A DNA stretch of 64,000 nt from Gnetum montanum (lineage: Eukaryota; Streptophyta; Gnetopsida; Gnetales; Gnetaceae). How positions within the stretch are numbered: the first letter of the stretch is position 1; each line of letters opens with the position of its first letter. The notes below the pieces were generated by a model. It was not told where the DNA came from and ran no database searches. It worked only from the letters and a program-made list of their open reading frames with translations. The stretch lies in assembly GCA_015680685.1 (NCBI GenBank), contig MNCI01007705.1:19792-83791 (forward strand), written 5' to 3'. This document shows positions 22,340-34,700 of this stretch, one piece after another. A program made the position numbers and the translations under genes.

Positions 22340-22930
22340 TGGGAGGACACCCACGTTACTCACGCTACGTGTGCTTAGTGTACTCACACTCGACGTGCTT
22401 GAACTCATGCTGTGATTCCCTCTGTGTGTGCATGCTAGGCATCCTTGGCACTCATGCTGGAGCCTGCCCTGCAAGGCACTCATGCTAGGGTTTCTCTTGG
22501 CACTCACGCTGGGCCTGTTCTTGGCATGCACGCTGCCTCTGGCCAAGAAATGCACGCTGCCTATTTCATGCAACTCACGCTAGGGGTTTCTCATGGCACT
22601 CACGCTATGCCTGTTCTTGGCATGCACGCTGCCTCTGCCCAAGAAACACACACTACCTATTTCTTGCAACTCACGCTGGGGTTTCCCCATGGCACTCACG
22701 CTGAGTGTCCCTGTGGCATTCACGCTGAGCATCCTTGCAACCCACACTAGGCTTGCCCTAAGATTACGTTGCCCTGCACTCAAGCTACCCTACATTCATG
22801 TTGCCCTGAGCTCACACTGCCCAGGGAGCTCACACCGTGCTGCACTCACGCTACCCTGCATTCATGCTGCCGTGGACTCACGATGCCCTGGGTGGTCACG
22901 CTGGGTTTACGTCAATGTGCTCACATTCAG
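22340..22930. repeat. CTCACGCT-word minisatellite
   Basis: Dense repeats of (A/G)CTCACGCT, GGCATGCACGCTGCCT and GGCACTCACGCTGGG, with units of roughly 25-85 bases. One pair, CTGTTCTTGGCATGCACGCT at about 22,518 and 22,610, is a recent-looking duplication. It generates open frames on both strands with a repeated peptide, which I do not count as genes. It lies upstream (in its own direction) of the antisense gene and may have been its promoter region. Confidence 0.75.
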
Positions 22931-24060
22931 CATGACCTAGTTGGCAAAACATAAACCCTAGCACAAGCCCTGACCCCCCCAAAATGTAGCAAGAAAAACA
23001 TAGCAAACGATCTTAATCCAACGTGGCAGAAAAAAAAAATCAGATTGAGAAAACAATAGAAAACGATGACCATGAGAGACCACGCTGCCCAAACTAACGC
23101 TATGCACAAAATGCTAGAGAGAAACAAGAGGAAAAAAACCTGCGTAGAGTTCCATCCCATGCTGGAATCTTGGCTTGATGAAGACACTGAAGTATCTCTT
23201 TGCTCTCCTCCACAAACACTAGATTCGCATGCCTCTTCCCTTTGCCCCAACTTGATTTCGCTTTGCCCTTCATTGTTGGTCCGTCACTCATGTTGTAGCT
23301 CACATTGATGCTCACGCTACACTCTCTTGCTCACGTTCTCACATCCACAAACTCATGCTAGCACAAATAATGCCCCTTTACCTCAAAATCCCCTTTTTAA
23401 CTCCCATCTTCATTTCCATTTTAGTTATTCATTTTATTTATGTTTATTTTGTTTATTTATCTTTAGTAATTTATCATGTTTTAGGGTTAACATTTGCTTT
23501 CATATTATTATTTACATCATCTTTGTTTCATTCTTACATAGTATTCCTCATTATTTCATTCTCTGGAAATAAAGTCAAAATGTTAAAGATGGAAAAATAA
23601 AATAAAAGGGGAAGGGAGAAAGGCTAAAATCAAAATGAAATAATGGAAATAAAAGGAAAAGAAATATATATATATATATATAATGATGCGCATGAGAATT
23701 CATGAGACTATAAATTCATTATTTACATGAAACATAGAAATTAACAAAACTCCATACACTCATCCATAATACAAAATGACACAAATATTACTGGCTTGGT
23801 ATGGCCTAAAACTGCCATATGGTCTAGGTATGACACTAAACTACCACTACGTTCCACAATTTCGTCAGTACATAGATTAATTACCCAATGCTCATTTACA
23901 TTTAACAACTCCTTTGTCAAGTAAAATATCACTTACATCGCTCCTGGTTTAATTGGTAGGAGCAAGTACATGGCCACCAAGAATATCTTTTCAACATGGT
24001 CTCTTAGTGGACCACATGGGGAAGTAAAAAGGACAAGTAATCTAGAATTTTTGGATCTGG
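22931..24060. other. Tat-1 spacer between antisense gene and polymerase
   Basis: Mostly non-coding. It holds A-rich and T-rich stretches (23,380-23,620), an (AT)n run at about 23,663-23,682, and TTAAACT-type words at 23,790-23,860 (GGCCTAAAACTGCCA, GACACTAAACTACCA). The open frames seen here are low-complexity. This region could carry the promoter of the antisense gene and the acceptor that joins gag-pro to pol, but neither is shown by the sequence. Confidence 0.5.
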
Positions 24061-25004
24061 ACCCATCTGCTTATATCAACTTCATAGCCTCCACTTAAGA
24101 AACGTCATACTAGCCTAAAAATGTGGCTAAGACTTTAGATCTAGAGGCCAATAATATTACTGAAGATCCTCTTGTTGAAGTCCCCATTATTACATCCAAT
24201 AATGAAACTAAAACATTGAAATTAAGTGCCCTACTAGACTCACAACTTGTCAGTGACATCACTCAAGTACTAGAAGATAATATAAAAACATTTGCATGGT
24301 CATATACCGACATGCTAGGGTTGGACGCTCGAATCGTCCAACATAACACTATCCTCGATGAAAAAGTCAAACTTGTGAAGCAAAAGGTACGAAAGGTTAG
24401 ACTTGAAGTGGTGTTAGTAGTCCATAATGAAATCACAAAGCTCTACCAAGCCCATTTCATCCAAGCCATTGACTATTCCGACTGGGTATCAAACATTGTC
24501 GTAGTCCCTAAGAAGAACAGTAGTATACACATATGCATTGACTTCCGTGATCTTAACATAGCCACTATAAAGGATGACTTCCTACTACCTAGTATCAATC
24601 AACTTGTTGAAGTAACTACTGGGCATGCACTGTTATCCTTTATGGATGGATTTTCAGGATACAATCAAATAAGAATAAACCTAGAACATCAACTCAGGAC
24701 AACCTTTATGATGCCTGGGGGCACATTCTACTATACGATGATGCCATTTGGTCTTAAAAATGCAAGTGTTGCATATCAACGAGCAATGACATATATATTT
24801 AGTGATTACTTGCTCAATTTTCTCAATGATTACGTTGATGACATCGCGGTTAACTCCAAAACAACCGAACAACATGCAAAAGATCTAGACTTAGTGCTTA
24901 AAAATTTTCTCAAACATGACCTCAGACTCAATCCAAGGAAGTGTGTCTTTGGTGTTAAAACAGGCAAATTGCTTGGCTTCATAGTCTCTAAAATAGGGAT
25001 ATGA
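24061..25004 (+). pseudogene. Tat-1 reverse transcriptase
   Basis: A nearly open 293-codon stretch (24,123-25,004). Motifs in order are AWSYTDMLGLD near the N-terminus, WVSNIVVVPKKN, ICIDFRDLN, LLPSINQLV, FMDGFSGYNQI, MMPGGTFYYTMMPFGLKNA and YVDDI with both catalytic aspartates intact, then LGFIVS. This is a Tat-type reverse transcriptase that copies element RNA into DNA. The catalytic core is the best-preserved part of the element. A stop at 25,002-25,004 ends it just before the connection region. Confidence 0.88.
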
Positions 25005-25616
25005 GCAGACCCTGATAAGGTTAAGGCAATAACTAACATGAAACCACCAAAAAACCTTATCGAACTACATCGTCTACAAGGTAGGTTACAATTCATTAGA
25101 CGCTTTATCTAAAATTTGACAGATAGGTTGAGACCCATGCAACACCTACTACAAAAGAATGTGCATTTCTAATGGACTTAACAATGCTAGGAAGCATTTG
25201 AGGACATAAAGCAAGAGTTGGCTAAACTGCTGACGGTGTATCCCCCACAGAGCGATAAACCCTTCTACATCTAAATTATGAGCTTTGATTCTTCCATTGC
25301 ATTGATGCTTTGCCAAAAATGTAAATATGGAATCAAGATCCTCATCTATTACTTAAGCCATGCTCTAATCACCTATGAACAACGATACAATGACATGGAG
25401 AGATCATGCCTTGCCCTCGTCTTCTCCTTGAAGAAATGGCGGCATTATCTCTTTCGTAATCAAGTCTACATCATTTGCAAGAATAATGTGCTTCGCGCCA
25501 TCAATAACAACATCTACGAGTCAAGTAGGATAGCTAGATGGAAAGCAATGATAGCAGAGTTTGACCTACACTATGTTGCTCAATCCTCCACAAAAGGTCA
25601 AGAAATAGTCACATAA
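25005..25616 (+). pseudogene. Tat-1 RNase H (Ty3/gypsy type)
   Basis: Follows the reverse transcriptase. The connection (KVKAITNMKPPKN) precedes an RNase H domain whose later part is open from 25,278 (MSFDSSIALML ... YLSHALITYEQRYNDMERSCLALVF ... RHYLF). The Y-L-S-A-L-E-Y-E-L-AL-F pattern is typical of gypsy RNase H, which degrades the RNA of RNA-DNA hybrids. Stops at about 25,109 and 25,272 break it. Confidence 0.75.
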
Positions 25617-25689
25617 TTGACCATCTTGCCAATGCATGATCAAGCAACGATTAACCCTGAATTCCTTGATGAAAATGTTAATAGTATAA

Positions 25690-26273
25690 ACACCGTACCT
25701 GATAACTACGAGGCGATCCTTTATTTCGATGGAGCTTCAACTTCCCAAGGAGGAAGTGCTGTGGCCATTTTAACATACCCCTCCAGAGAAATCTGACCCT
25801 TCACCTACCGATTGACCTTTCCTTGTACCAATAACGTGGCGGAATACGAAGGTCTTCTTAGAGGTCTTCAGGTAGCATTGACTTCGGGAATCACACATCT
25901 TGTAGTTTGAGGCGATTCAAAGTTAGTCATTAATTAAGTCACAGAAGTTTACGCATGTAAGGCTCTCCATTTGCAACCATATTGTGATTTGACCAAACAT
26001 CTACTAAAGTAATTAGTAGACATGGACATACAACATGTTCCTAGAAGCGAAAACACCATTGTTGATGCACTTGCTACATTACCCCTAAACATGACACCTG
26101 AAATGTTCCATGTGTTGCCCAGCTCTATAAACAATTGTGTCAAACCTATAACCGATGCTCTCGATGACATGCCCATAGCATTTTTTAGCACAACACAAGC
26201 AATAGAATGGTACAATGACATAAAAGAGTACCTTCTACAACACGAACCTCCACAACATTTGACAAACGCTTAA
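25690..26273 (+). pseudogene. Tat-1 second RNase H (archaeal-type)
   Basis: About 25,710-26,090 encodes a second RNase H: LYFDGASTSQGGSAVAIL (first Asp), NNVAEYEGLLRGLQVAL (Glu), GDSKLVIN (Asp) and SENTIVDALATL (last Asp). All four catalytic positions are recognisable. A second, independently acquired archaeal-type RNase H after the ordinary one is the defining feature of the Tat lineage. The frame then runs open to 26,273. Three stops interrupt the domain. Confidence 0.85.
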
Positions 26274-27446
26274 AATGACGCAGTGCGAAAATGCTCTCGG
26301 TAGTATGCATTAATAGGAGACACATTGTGTCGCAAATCCTATGAAGGCATTCTATTGATGTGTGTTAGTAGCATCGACGGTCAAACGATTGTAGAACAAG
26401 TCCACGAAGGACTTTGTGGAGGGCACATAGCACCTAAAGCAATGGCAACAAAGATTAGGTGCTTGGGTTACTACTGACCACACATGGAGTACGATTGCTT
26501 CTCCAAGGTCAAGACATGTGACATTTACCAAAGGCATGGTAACCTAATACATGTGCCACCTAGCGAATTGCACACAACACAAATCACATGGCCATTCCAA
26601 AGATGGGGATTAGACATCATTGGATCGATAACGCCACCATCTTATGCAGGGCATAGCTTCATTATCACTGGAATTGAACACTTCACAAAATGGGTAGAAG
26701 CTATTCCCATTAGGAAGACCACTTCTAAGCGTGTGTGCACTTTCATAATAGAAAACATTGTGACCCGTTTTGGTATTTTGGTGACCATCGTTACCCACAA
26801 TGGACCACAATTCAGCAGTGCGGATACTAAAAGCTTCTGTGAAAGCCTAGGTATTAAACATGCATTCTCATCACCTTACTACCCATAGAGCAATGGTCAA
26901 GTGGAGGCTACAAACAAAACTGGCATCATGGTGCTTAAAAAGATGCTAAATCAGAGCAAGAGGTGATGGCATGAACAACTAGTCTATGCATTGTGGGCAT
27001 ATAGAATGACACATCGAACATCTATAGGTAAAACTCCATATAGTCTTGTATATGAATTAGAAGCTGTTTTACCTTTGGAGTTACAGGTTCCCTCATTGCA
27101 GATAGCTCTCTCAGGCCTCCTCGATGAAAGCCAAAGTGATGAACTACGCATGGTTGACCTTGACTTAGTGGAGGAGGAATGTTTGCAAATTCTTGATCAA
27201 ATCGAGTGGTACCAGAAACAACAACGGCAACGACATAAACACAATCTACATAAACACCCAATTAAGGAAGGAGACCTAGTCCTTAAGGCCGTCCGTGAAC
27301 ATCCAGATAAATTTTTAGCTAACTGGGAAGGGCCTTACTTAGTCACCAAGGTGTACAATAACGGAGCATTCAAACTTGCTGACATGGATGGGAACGAGTT
27401 TGCTAATCCCACAAATCACATGTACCTGAAAAGGTACTATGTCTAA
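26274..27446 (+). pseudogene. Tat-1 integrase
   Basis: An H2C2 zinc-binding block (HEGLCGGHIAP ... KTCDIYQRHG, about 26,404-26,540) precedes the catalytic core: RWGLDIIGSITPP (first Asp), THNGPQFSS where TDNGPQF is usual, so the second catalytic Asp is His, and NGQVEATNK with the catalytic Glu. The C-terminal part (KEGDLVLKAVREH ... NWEGPYLVTKVYNNGAFKL, to the stop at 27,446) is the usual SH3-like end. Two stops, at about 26,475 and 26,886, add to the His substitution. The integrase would insert element DNA; this one cannot. Confidence 0.85.
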
Positions 27447-27449
27447 TGA

Positions 27450-28160
27450 ACTTGAGGTATGTAATGGTCCTGGCATCATGATCTAAAACTGATACCATAG
27501 AACGGTCGTGACATCATGACCTAAAACTGATACCATAGAATGGTCCTAGCATCATGACCTAAAATTGATACCATAGAATGGCCCTGGGGCTATGACTTGA
27601 AACTGACATCATAGAGTGTCCTGGCATCATGACAGTAAATTGACACCACAGAATTCTGTCCGGTATGACACTAAAATGCCACATTTTTCTACCATGACAT
27701 GAAACTAGCATGTAGAGTCCACTAAGACTATAAATTGGTTTTCCTATTCACAGTATGCTACGCTTATAAACTAGCACTGTACCATCCACTACGATGCTAA
27801 ACTGGCATCATCCAAAGGGTTATGATGTGAAACTAACTCGCAATAGTCCGTTAAGACTTTAAACTGGTGACATCATTGATGACCAAGAAATACTTGAAAA
27901 GATATGTTGCTGCAATTGGTTGTACATGCTCCACAAAGACTTGCTGCATAATTTGTCTCATTGGACCTTGATGAAGCTAATGTTGTTCATGATTTTGTCT
28001 GCTTTGAAATTGCACACGGCGGCTCCATCTCCTTGGTTATTTTCAAGTTTAAAGTGCTTAGTTAATCAAATCATTTGTGGCTTTCTTGTCTTTTTGGAGT
28101 TGTGTTTGCAGGATGACACGCCTGAGGCGTTCGCACATAGATGCACTTCATCATGATAAC
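27450..28160 (+). repeat. Tat-1 3' region with degenerate 40-50-bp tandem repeats
   Basis: From 27,460 to 27,870 the sequence is a tandem series of GATACCATAGAATGGTCC...GACCTAAAACT units of about 45-60 bases, grading into CTAYGATGCTAAACTGGCA words. Tat elements are known to carry fast-evolving tandem repeats between integrase and the 3' LTR. The remainder to 28,160 is non-coding; an open frame at 27,920-28,156 has no recognisable match. Confidence 0.75.
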
Positions 28161-29039
28161 AAGGTATCACATTCCTCCTAATGCACACAACTGGGTTAAT
28201 CAATCTGTTCATAAGTACATTCTTGACTCTTGATACATTCCCTATTTCCCATCATGTTCCCCTTATCCTATTCAATTACACTCCCTAGATACATTCTACT
28301 CACCCCAAAGCTCTTGATACACTATTGCACACTATGATTCTCTAAGCAGTTGCAATTCAAAATGCAGTACATAGTACATGATACAAATGCAAATACATGA
28401 GCATGAGTATAGCACTGAAAGCAAGCTCTTCCAAAAAGAATGAAAGAAAAAAAAACAAAAAAGAAATGAAAAACAAACAAAAAGAAAAAAAAAGAACAAA
28501 AAGATCAAAGAGTAAAATGCACTGAAAAGGTCTTCATGACCCTGTGGACATCATAGACCAAAGACCATTGGCTCTTCTCATACAAGCTCCAGGCAAGAAG
28601 GCAATCATCTTAGAAAGATAGTTACACTCATGTCTCAAAAGATCATGTTGCACATCATCGCGTGGCTTTGGCTATTTACAACGGGTTCCCATAAACATTC
28701 TATAAGAGTCCCGTTTGTCCAAAGAATGCACCTCCTATATCTCGGTTCCGAGTCTACTAAACACTGGCTACTAACAAGGACCAAAAATATGGCTCGTTCA
28801 CGTGAGAGCATTCGTCTACCACAATTCCAACAACAATTATAACCCTTGATTAACTCTTGATTTCCCCCTCGGTTACAACTAATTCCCTTGTATCTTGAAA
28901 TACATTTTCACAATCCCATGTACTTTTGAACATGGTGCGACATCGTCTAGCTAGGGGCTAATGGAAAATGCTTGGTACTTGGTTGGTTATGGTGTTTTGT
29001 ACTTCTTTGTCGACGCCTCTTGGGTGGATTCCTCTAGAC
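28161..29039. other. Tat-1 3' untranslated region
   Basis: Non-coding, with an A/AAAAG-rich run at 28,430-28,510 similar to the one in Tat-3 at 56,160-56,225. No gene recognised. It leads to the polypurine tract. Confidence 0.6.
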
Positions 29040-29058
29040 GTCAACAAAGAGGGCCCAA
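29040..29058 (+). other. Tat-1 polypurine tract
   Basis: The bases just before the 3' LTR read GTCAACAAAGAGGGCCCA. Tat-3 has GTCAACAAAGAGGGGCCA at the same position (56,608-56,625). Conservation between the two elements supports it as the plus-strand primer. Confidence 0.65.
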
Positions 29059-30664
29059 TGAAACACCACTAATTTTGGCCTAACACTTTGAAACAAGAAC
29101 AACTCAGAACCTTTTTAGCTTTTGGGAGGTAAAAATTTGACTAAGGCATGGAACTCACACTCAACTTGTCAAGCCGGCTTGCTCATGCTCAACTTGTCAA
29201 GCTGGCCTGCTCACGCTGGGCTTGTCAAGTTGGCTTGCCCTCAGCATGAGCAACTCCAACGACTTAAAAATCAAGCCAAAGATGGTCCAATCTGAGGGTG
29301 TAAGCCATCCTCAAGGGTCACTGTTGTCCACTTCAAGTTTTGGCATTTGGGAGTTTTGATTTCGGGCCAAATTGCACAAATTTTTCCAGGTCACGCTGAG
29401 GTTATGCTAGCAACATGAGTACAGCTTGACTGTAGATGATTCCCGGTGTGAGCAACTCCAAGAGTCTTAAAACTGAGTCAAAATGGTCTGAATTGAACAT
29501 GTAAGTCACCCTCAATGTCCATTGATGACTTCTTCAAGTCCCAGCCTCTAGAATTCTAGACTTCGGGTCCAAAATCACAAAATTTTGTCACTCACGCTGA
29601 GCTCACGCTAGCAGCATGACTCCAGTGTGAGCTACCAAGAGTGGCTCAAATCAAGACACACTCAAGCTAATTTTTCAACATGCAACTCACTGTTAGGGTC
29701 AATCATAGTCAGGCAATTGCTGCGTTCAAAGAATAGGCTTTAAAAGATCAAAAATTGGTGTGAAATGTGTCATTTTCATTAGGTCACGTTGGCAGCATGA
29801 GTACAATGTGAGTACACGCCAAACACACATTGAGGACACACCAAGAAAAAATAAACTCATGCTGGAAGCTTTTGTGGAACGGAGATGCCTCAAATAGCCA
29901 CAAAACCACTCAAATAGACATCCTGCAGTAGTCAATCCATGGATCAACTGAGCTGGAGTTAATTTCTCTTGCTGTACACTATCATTTTCATTGTAAATTT
30001 TCACCATTTATGACCTTGTCAAGCTCTTACGTTGCAAATTGTATGTGCTTCTATGGGCATAAGCTAACGTACACTGTAAGATATAGTGCATCCAGTCAAG
30101 AATGTAGCTTGCCTACACACGTCCAATTCATACATAGCTGTCCATCAAACACGTGTCACATGATCCATTTTCCTCTCATCTCTTAGCCATTGATTCCATC
30201 CATGAATTCCATGCCTGAGCCTAGCCAAACCTAATAAATACCCTATCCATTCACATAAATAGGATGGAAAAGTTTGAAGGTTGATGGCTTAGGGAGCATT
30301 GACTAGTAACTTTGGACGCTCGGGCGCACGTGACTCCTAGCATCCAAGCACCTATAAACACATCACCCTGGGGCTTAGCACCTAACTTGCCATCCACACA
30401 CGCAACTACACTTTGACAGGTGCACATCTTTGTTAAGCAATACAATACAGTTCATTATTGCCTTCCATTACATTGTTTTCTCTATTTTTATCTATTTTTA
30501 CGCTTTTGTATACACCATCAAGGTTACACTTTGTTTACATTTCGTACATTACCAGTTACGATAACCCCAGCGCAAGCCATAGCTTACGCTCGTGGAAGTC
30601 CTTGGTTGATTTGTGTGTAGACCATCCAAGGCACTTTGCCTTCATTTTTCTTTTCCAGCTTGCA
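29059..30664 (+). repeat. Tat-1 3' LTR, truncated
   Basis: Starts TGAAACACCACTAATTTTGG and matches the 5' LTR up to TTTTCCAGCTTGC at about 30,663. The last ~130 bases of the 5' LTR (from CACACGAAGGCAGGG to ATAGCA) are missing. Sequence from about 30,664 on belongs to the Athila-like LTR. Confidence 0.85.
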
Positions 30665-31413
30665 CTCCAGACTTATGACTATCACTCATAAGTAAAATCA
30701 ACAAAACTTCACCTTAACATCTAATATTAAGTTCAAAGATGAAAACATTTGATTAAACCAAATTGAAATTACATAAATTTATTAGGAATATAGAAGATAA
30801 CAAAGGGGAAGTCACCTAATTTGTGACCCTACTCTACTATCTCCACAATGTAATAACTTCATAGCCTTCATACATCAATGGTTGTTAATTGTTATAAAGT
30901 ATCTTCCTTAATAGTTTTAATACAGAAGAAGATTCAATTTGGTGTGGGTTCTCGTAAGTTTTTCATCCCCCCTTGATTTATAGTTCAGGTTCATATTTAT
31001 ACTTAAAAGGAATTTACAATAATATATAAAAATAATCATTTTGAGAATTTATTGGTAGCAAAGAATTTGATAACAATTGATTCAAGTCTTATCGAACTAA
31101 ATTGTCAATTCTACTATCTTTGATCTTCGATTCAGATCATCCTTTCTATACAAATTAATATCGTGAGTTCTTCTTGAGACTTTTACTTTGTTGAAATCCA
31201 TGTTATCGATCCATATCATAGCCACTATGAGGATTGATATAATTGATATTGATCTCCATCACTCACATGATTTCCTATGGTACAGAAATTTAAAAGGGAA
31301 ATTAATGCTTATTGATTTATATTGTAAAAATCAATGATCTTTAATAAGTGAAAATAGTAAAAAAAAAAAACTATTTTATAATCTCAAAAACTAGAGCAAT
31401 TTAGGGTTTAACA
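30664..31413 (-). repeat. Athila-like 3' LTR, truncated
   Basis: Read on the minus strand it starts TGTTAAACCCTAAATTGC (right edge 31,413) after a G-rich tract (TAGTTGGGGGTTG, about 31,414-31,427), the polypurine tract. It matches the right LTR until ACTCCA at 30,664-30,669, where Tat-1 begins. About 165 bases equivalent to 43,338-43,504 are absent. Confidence 0.8.
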
Positions 31414-31739
31414 CAACCCCCAACTAGCCTTTGGCCAGTGCTTGGCCATAAAGGTGGAAACAACAAAAGAAAATTCATTATTATGTACACATAGTTGAAG
31501 AAAAATAAGGTTAAATTATGGTGAATACACTACTGCTACATTCATGATATTGTTTGACAATCCAAAACTCAATACATCTAAAGCTTATACATATACTTAT
31601 AAACAAAAAGATCATTAACATTCATTGTCCAACATCGGAGTTTAATAACAAAACAAAAATTAAACTTGTTCATTGTTACTATAATATCTACACAACCATG
31701 TAATTAATAAAAAATAAAATTAAAATTGATGCCTGCATC
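31414..31739. other. Spacer between Athila 3' LTR and Tat-2
   Basis: Contains the Athila polypurine tract at its left edge. The rest is AT-rich without a recognisable gene. The join between Athila 3' untranslated sequence and Tat-2 lies somewhere here. Confidence 0.4.
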
Positions 31740-34700
31740 AAGCCTCTGAAGTTGCTTCCACTTCTATATCCTCTTCAAAATGAAAGAGCTCTGACCATTC
31801 ATCATCATCATAGATTTGAGGGTAACATGTCTCTCAATGTCAATCATCCTTTTTTCTATGGTGGTAAGGGTTGAACTAACCTTCTCAAGCATTGTTAAAA
31901 TATCCCTTTCTATGGACTAGAGCTCTTACATCTAGGTTTGAACTTCATCTTGGAGTTCTTGAATTTCACTAACCTCTTATGCCATTGAAGAACCCAATTC
32001 TTGTGATCCCATGACAAATAGGCTAACCTTCATGTAGATTTTAAGAGAATGGGCAAAGTTTTCCTTTTGGAGAACTAAAACATGCACCTTTGTTCCCATA
32101 TATAGCTTAAGAACTCCACACTTATAGAGAATTGATAAAATGAGCAAAGGAAAGCACAATTTCAAGGCATCATCATTATAGTAATCTACTAGATACCTAA
32201 TTAGGAGGAAAGAAAAGTTTTCTTCTTCTCCATACTTTAATGCCTTCATGATGCAAAGTGCAAGGATGAGCACATAGGTGGTGTGGGTAGAAGCAAAGAT
32301 CCAAAAGAGGCTGATACCCTCCCCAAGAAAGCTTGATGGGTAGAATTGCCCTTTAGCATCAATGATGAAGGTATAGGTGAATATCGCCTTGTGTTTCCTA
32401 GGCCTGATGCATCCCCTAACCCACATTAGGTTAGGAAGAAACTACATGACTAAGGTACTCCCTTAGTGTAGCATGTATTAGGTAGCATATTATACTTAAA
32501 AGCATAATCACTTTAGTGGTGCTTATGGTCCTTCTACGTATGCCCCCATTTGCACACCTTGGCACTGAAGCTCTTCCACTCCTCATTCTTTTGGAAGAGC
32601 AGATCCATCTACAACCTTTACTCATTGATCTCCCTAGTAGCTTCACTCTTACCTCAGATCAGCAACTAGTACCTAGTGTAATCTATCTTTGATATCTACC
32701 AATACCATCCTTTTGTGCCTAAGCTGACAAGAAGTCATAATAGGATTAGAGGTCATCGTTCTTTATGGTTAGGCTCACCACTAGCTCTTGGAGCTCATGC
32801 ATGTGTTTCCATAGGTGCTCATTCGAGTGCCTATAGGTCCACAACGCCTTCACACTGAAAAGCGTGCACTTGCTCACTGCCTCACACATATGACAAGGCA
32901 CTTGCTCCACCTCAGGGGGATACTTGGGAATGGCATCCACATGAGGTATTTGATTGGGATTGCAATGAAGCTTAGAGCCTATTAACATACAATGAAGAAA
33001 CCAATATTAGCAATAGGTTAAGCCATAAAATCAGTAAAAAAATTGAAGCAAAATGACATGCATATCGAGTTTGGGATTCACCTATTATACACACTCCACC
33101 ATGTCCTCCACGATGCCTCCCATGAAGGTGAATTTATCTAATGTCTCTACCCATGGATTCATTTGATGGGTAGGAATTGGTGGTGGATCACTAGTAGGAA
33201 GGNNNNNNNNNNNNNNNNNNNNNNNNNNNNNNNNNNNNNNNNNNNNNNNNNNNNNNNNNNNNNNNNNNNNNNNNNNNNNNNNNNNNNNNNNNNNNNNNNN
33301 NNNNNNNNNNNNNNNNNNNNNNNNNNNNNNNNNNNNNNNNNNNNNNNNNNNNNNNNNNNNNNNNNNNNNNNNNNNNNNNNNNNNNNNNNNNNNNNNNNNN
33401 NNNNNNNNNNNNNNNNNNNNNNNNNNNNNNNNNNNNNNNNNNNNNNNNNNNNNNNNNNNNNNNNNNNNNNNNNNNNNNNNNNNNNNNNNNNNNNNNNNNN
33501 NNNNNNNNNNNNNNNNNNNNNNNNNNNNNNNNNNNNNNNNNNNNNNNNNNNNNNNNNNNNNNNNNNNNNNNNNNNNNNNNNNNNNNNNNNNNNNNNNNNN
33601 NNNNNNNNNNNNNNNNNNNNNNNNNNNNNNNNNNNNNNNNNNNNNNNNNNNNNNNNNNNNNNNNNNNNNNNNNNNNNNNNNNNNNNNNNNNNNNNNNNNN
33701 NNNNNNNNNNNNNNNNNNNNNNNNNNNNNNNNNNNNNNNNNNAATACGACTCCTCAATCCCCTCTAGAGGGTCTTATGCATAAGTGGTGGCAAATAAATT
33801 CTTAATCCATGTCTTGGACAACTACTTGTAATCTTGCACAATCCAACATCCACTATCCTTAATTACTAGGAGCTTTGCAAGCCTTTGCAGATAGGCTACA
33901 AAGAATGCAAAGTGAAAATGAGATCTTGCATGGATATTATGGTGAAGCCTAATAATCTTTGCCTATAACCTAACAGTGATAGAAGAGGCCCAGTTAAACC
34001 TAGTGCCTCCTCTGTAACCTCTTGCATCACTCATGCCTACTCCACTCCAAGGACCTTTCCTTGGGAGAGTAGATTAGGAAAGGCATGGGCATGGAAAAGA
34101 AGTTAAAGTTTTTGAACCTTAGGTACATGCATGTTTTCAATCATGATGCCTTTATGAGAGTGAGTGGCCCCCATCCACTACTCAATCTCTTCTCTGGTCC
34201 ACCTCTTAGTTGGGCTTATCAATGATTAACAAGCCCTTAAAGGGAAGACCAAAGAATTTTGCAAAAAAGGCATCACTGAGGTCCTAGACTACCCTCACTT
34301 CATGCACATGAGTAATAAAGCAGTAAGCACCATGGCTAAAGGAGTTAATGATGGTCACCATCTCGGCCATTGGTGTGCTTGGGCTAAGGGCCAAGAAAAG
34401 GTCCATCAACCTAGCATGCGTAAGCTAACTAGTCAAAGACTCTGAGGCCTAATAGCATAGGCACTCCTGGACCCCCTCTACATTTCCATACTTCATGATG
34501 AGGGTGGCCTCATTACAATCAGTGGTGACCACTATTACCTCTCCCGAAGCAACATCAACTATAACATAGGAAAATGCAACATTAGCACCATGCAATCAAC
34601 ACATGCACGAGAACAAGCAATGAGAGCCAATCCAACATACAAATACTCATGTGGAACAAATGACATGCATGATATAATTGATGGCACAACAAGCTCTTTG

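Larger units (their letters stand above)
11658..30664 (+). mobile_element. Tat-1: 19-kb Tat-lineage Ty3/gypsy retrotransposon with antisense gene
   Basis: The ends are set by LTR copies both starting TGAAACACCACTAATTTTGG at 11,658 and 29,059. Internal order is leader with minisatellite, gag, protease, a 6-kb block with a minus-strand spliced gene, reverse transcriptase, RNase H, a second RNase H, integrase, a repeat-rich 3' untranslated region and a polypurine tract. The second RNase H and long extra regions are marks of the Tat (Tat/Ogre) lineage. Stops occur in every ORF and the LTRs are visibly diverged, so it is old and inactive. The 3' LTR lacks about its last 130 bases. The flanks (an Athila pol fragment at left, an Athila LTR at right) do not match each other and no target-site duplication is seen, so the right end was changed by deletion or recombination after insertion. 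Confidence 0.85.

Noticed and set aside
22258-22940. Open frames with a repeated peptide
   Set aside because: The frames follow a CACGCT minisatellite and occur on both strands and several phases; the peptide repeat is a by-product.
33163-33783. Long open frames on both strands over the N gap
   Set aside because: The N run contains no stop codons by definition; the few real bases at each end carry no coding signal.
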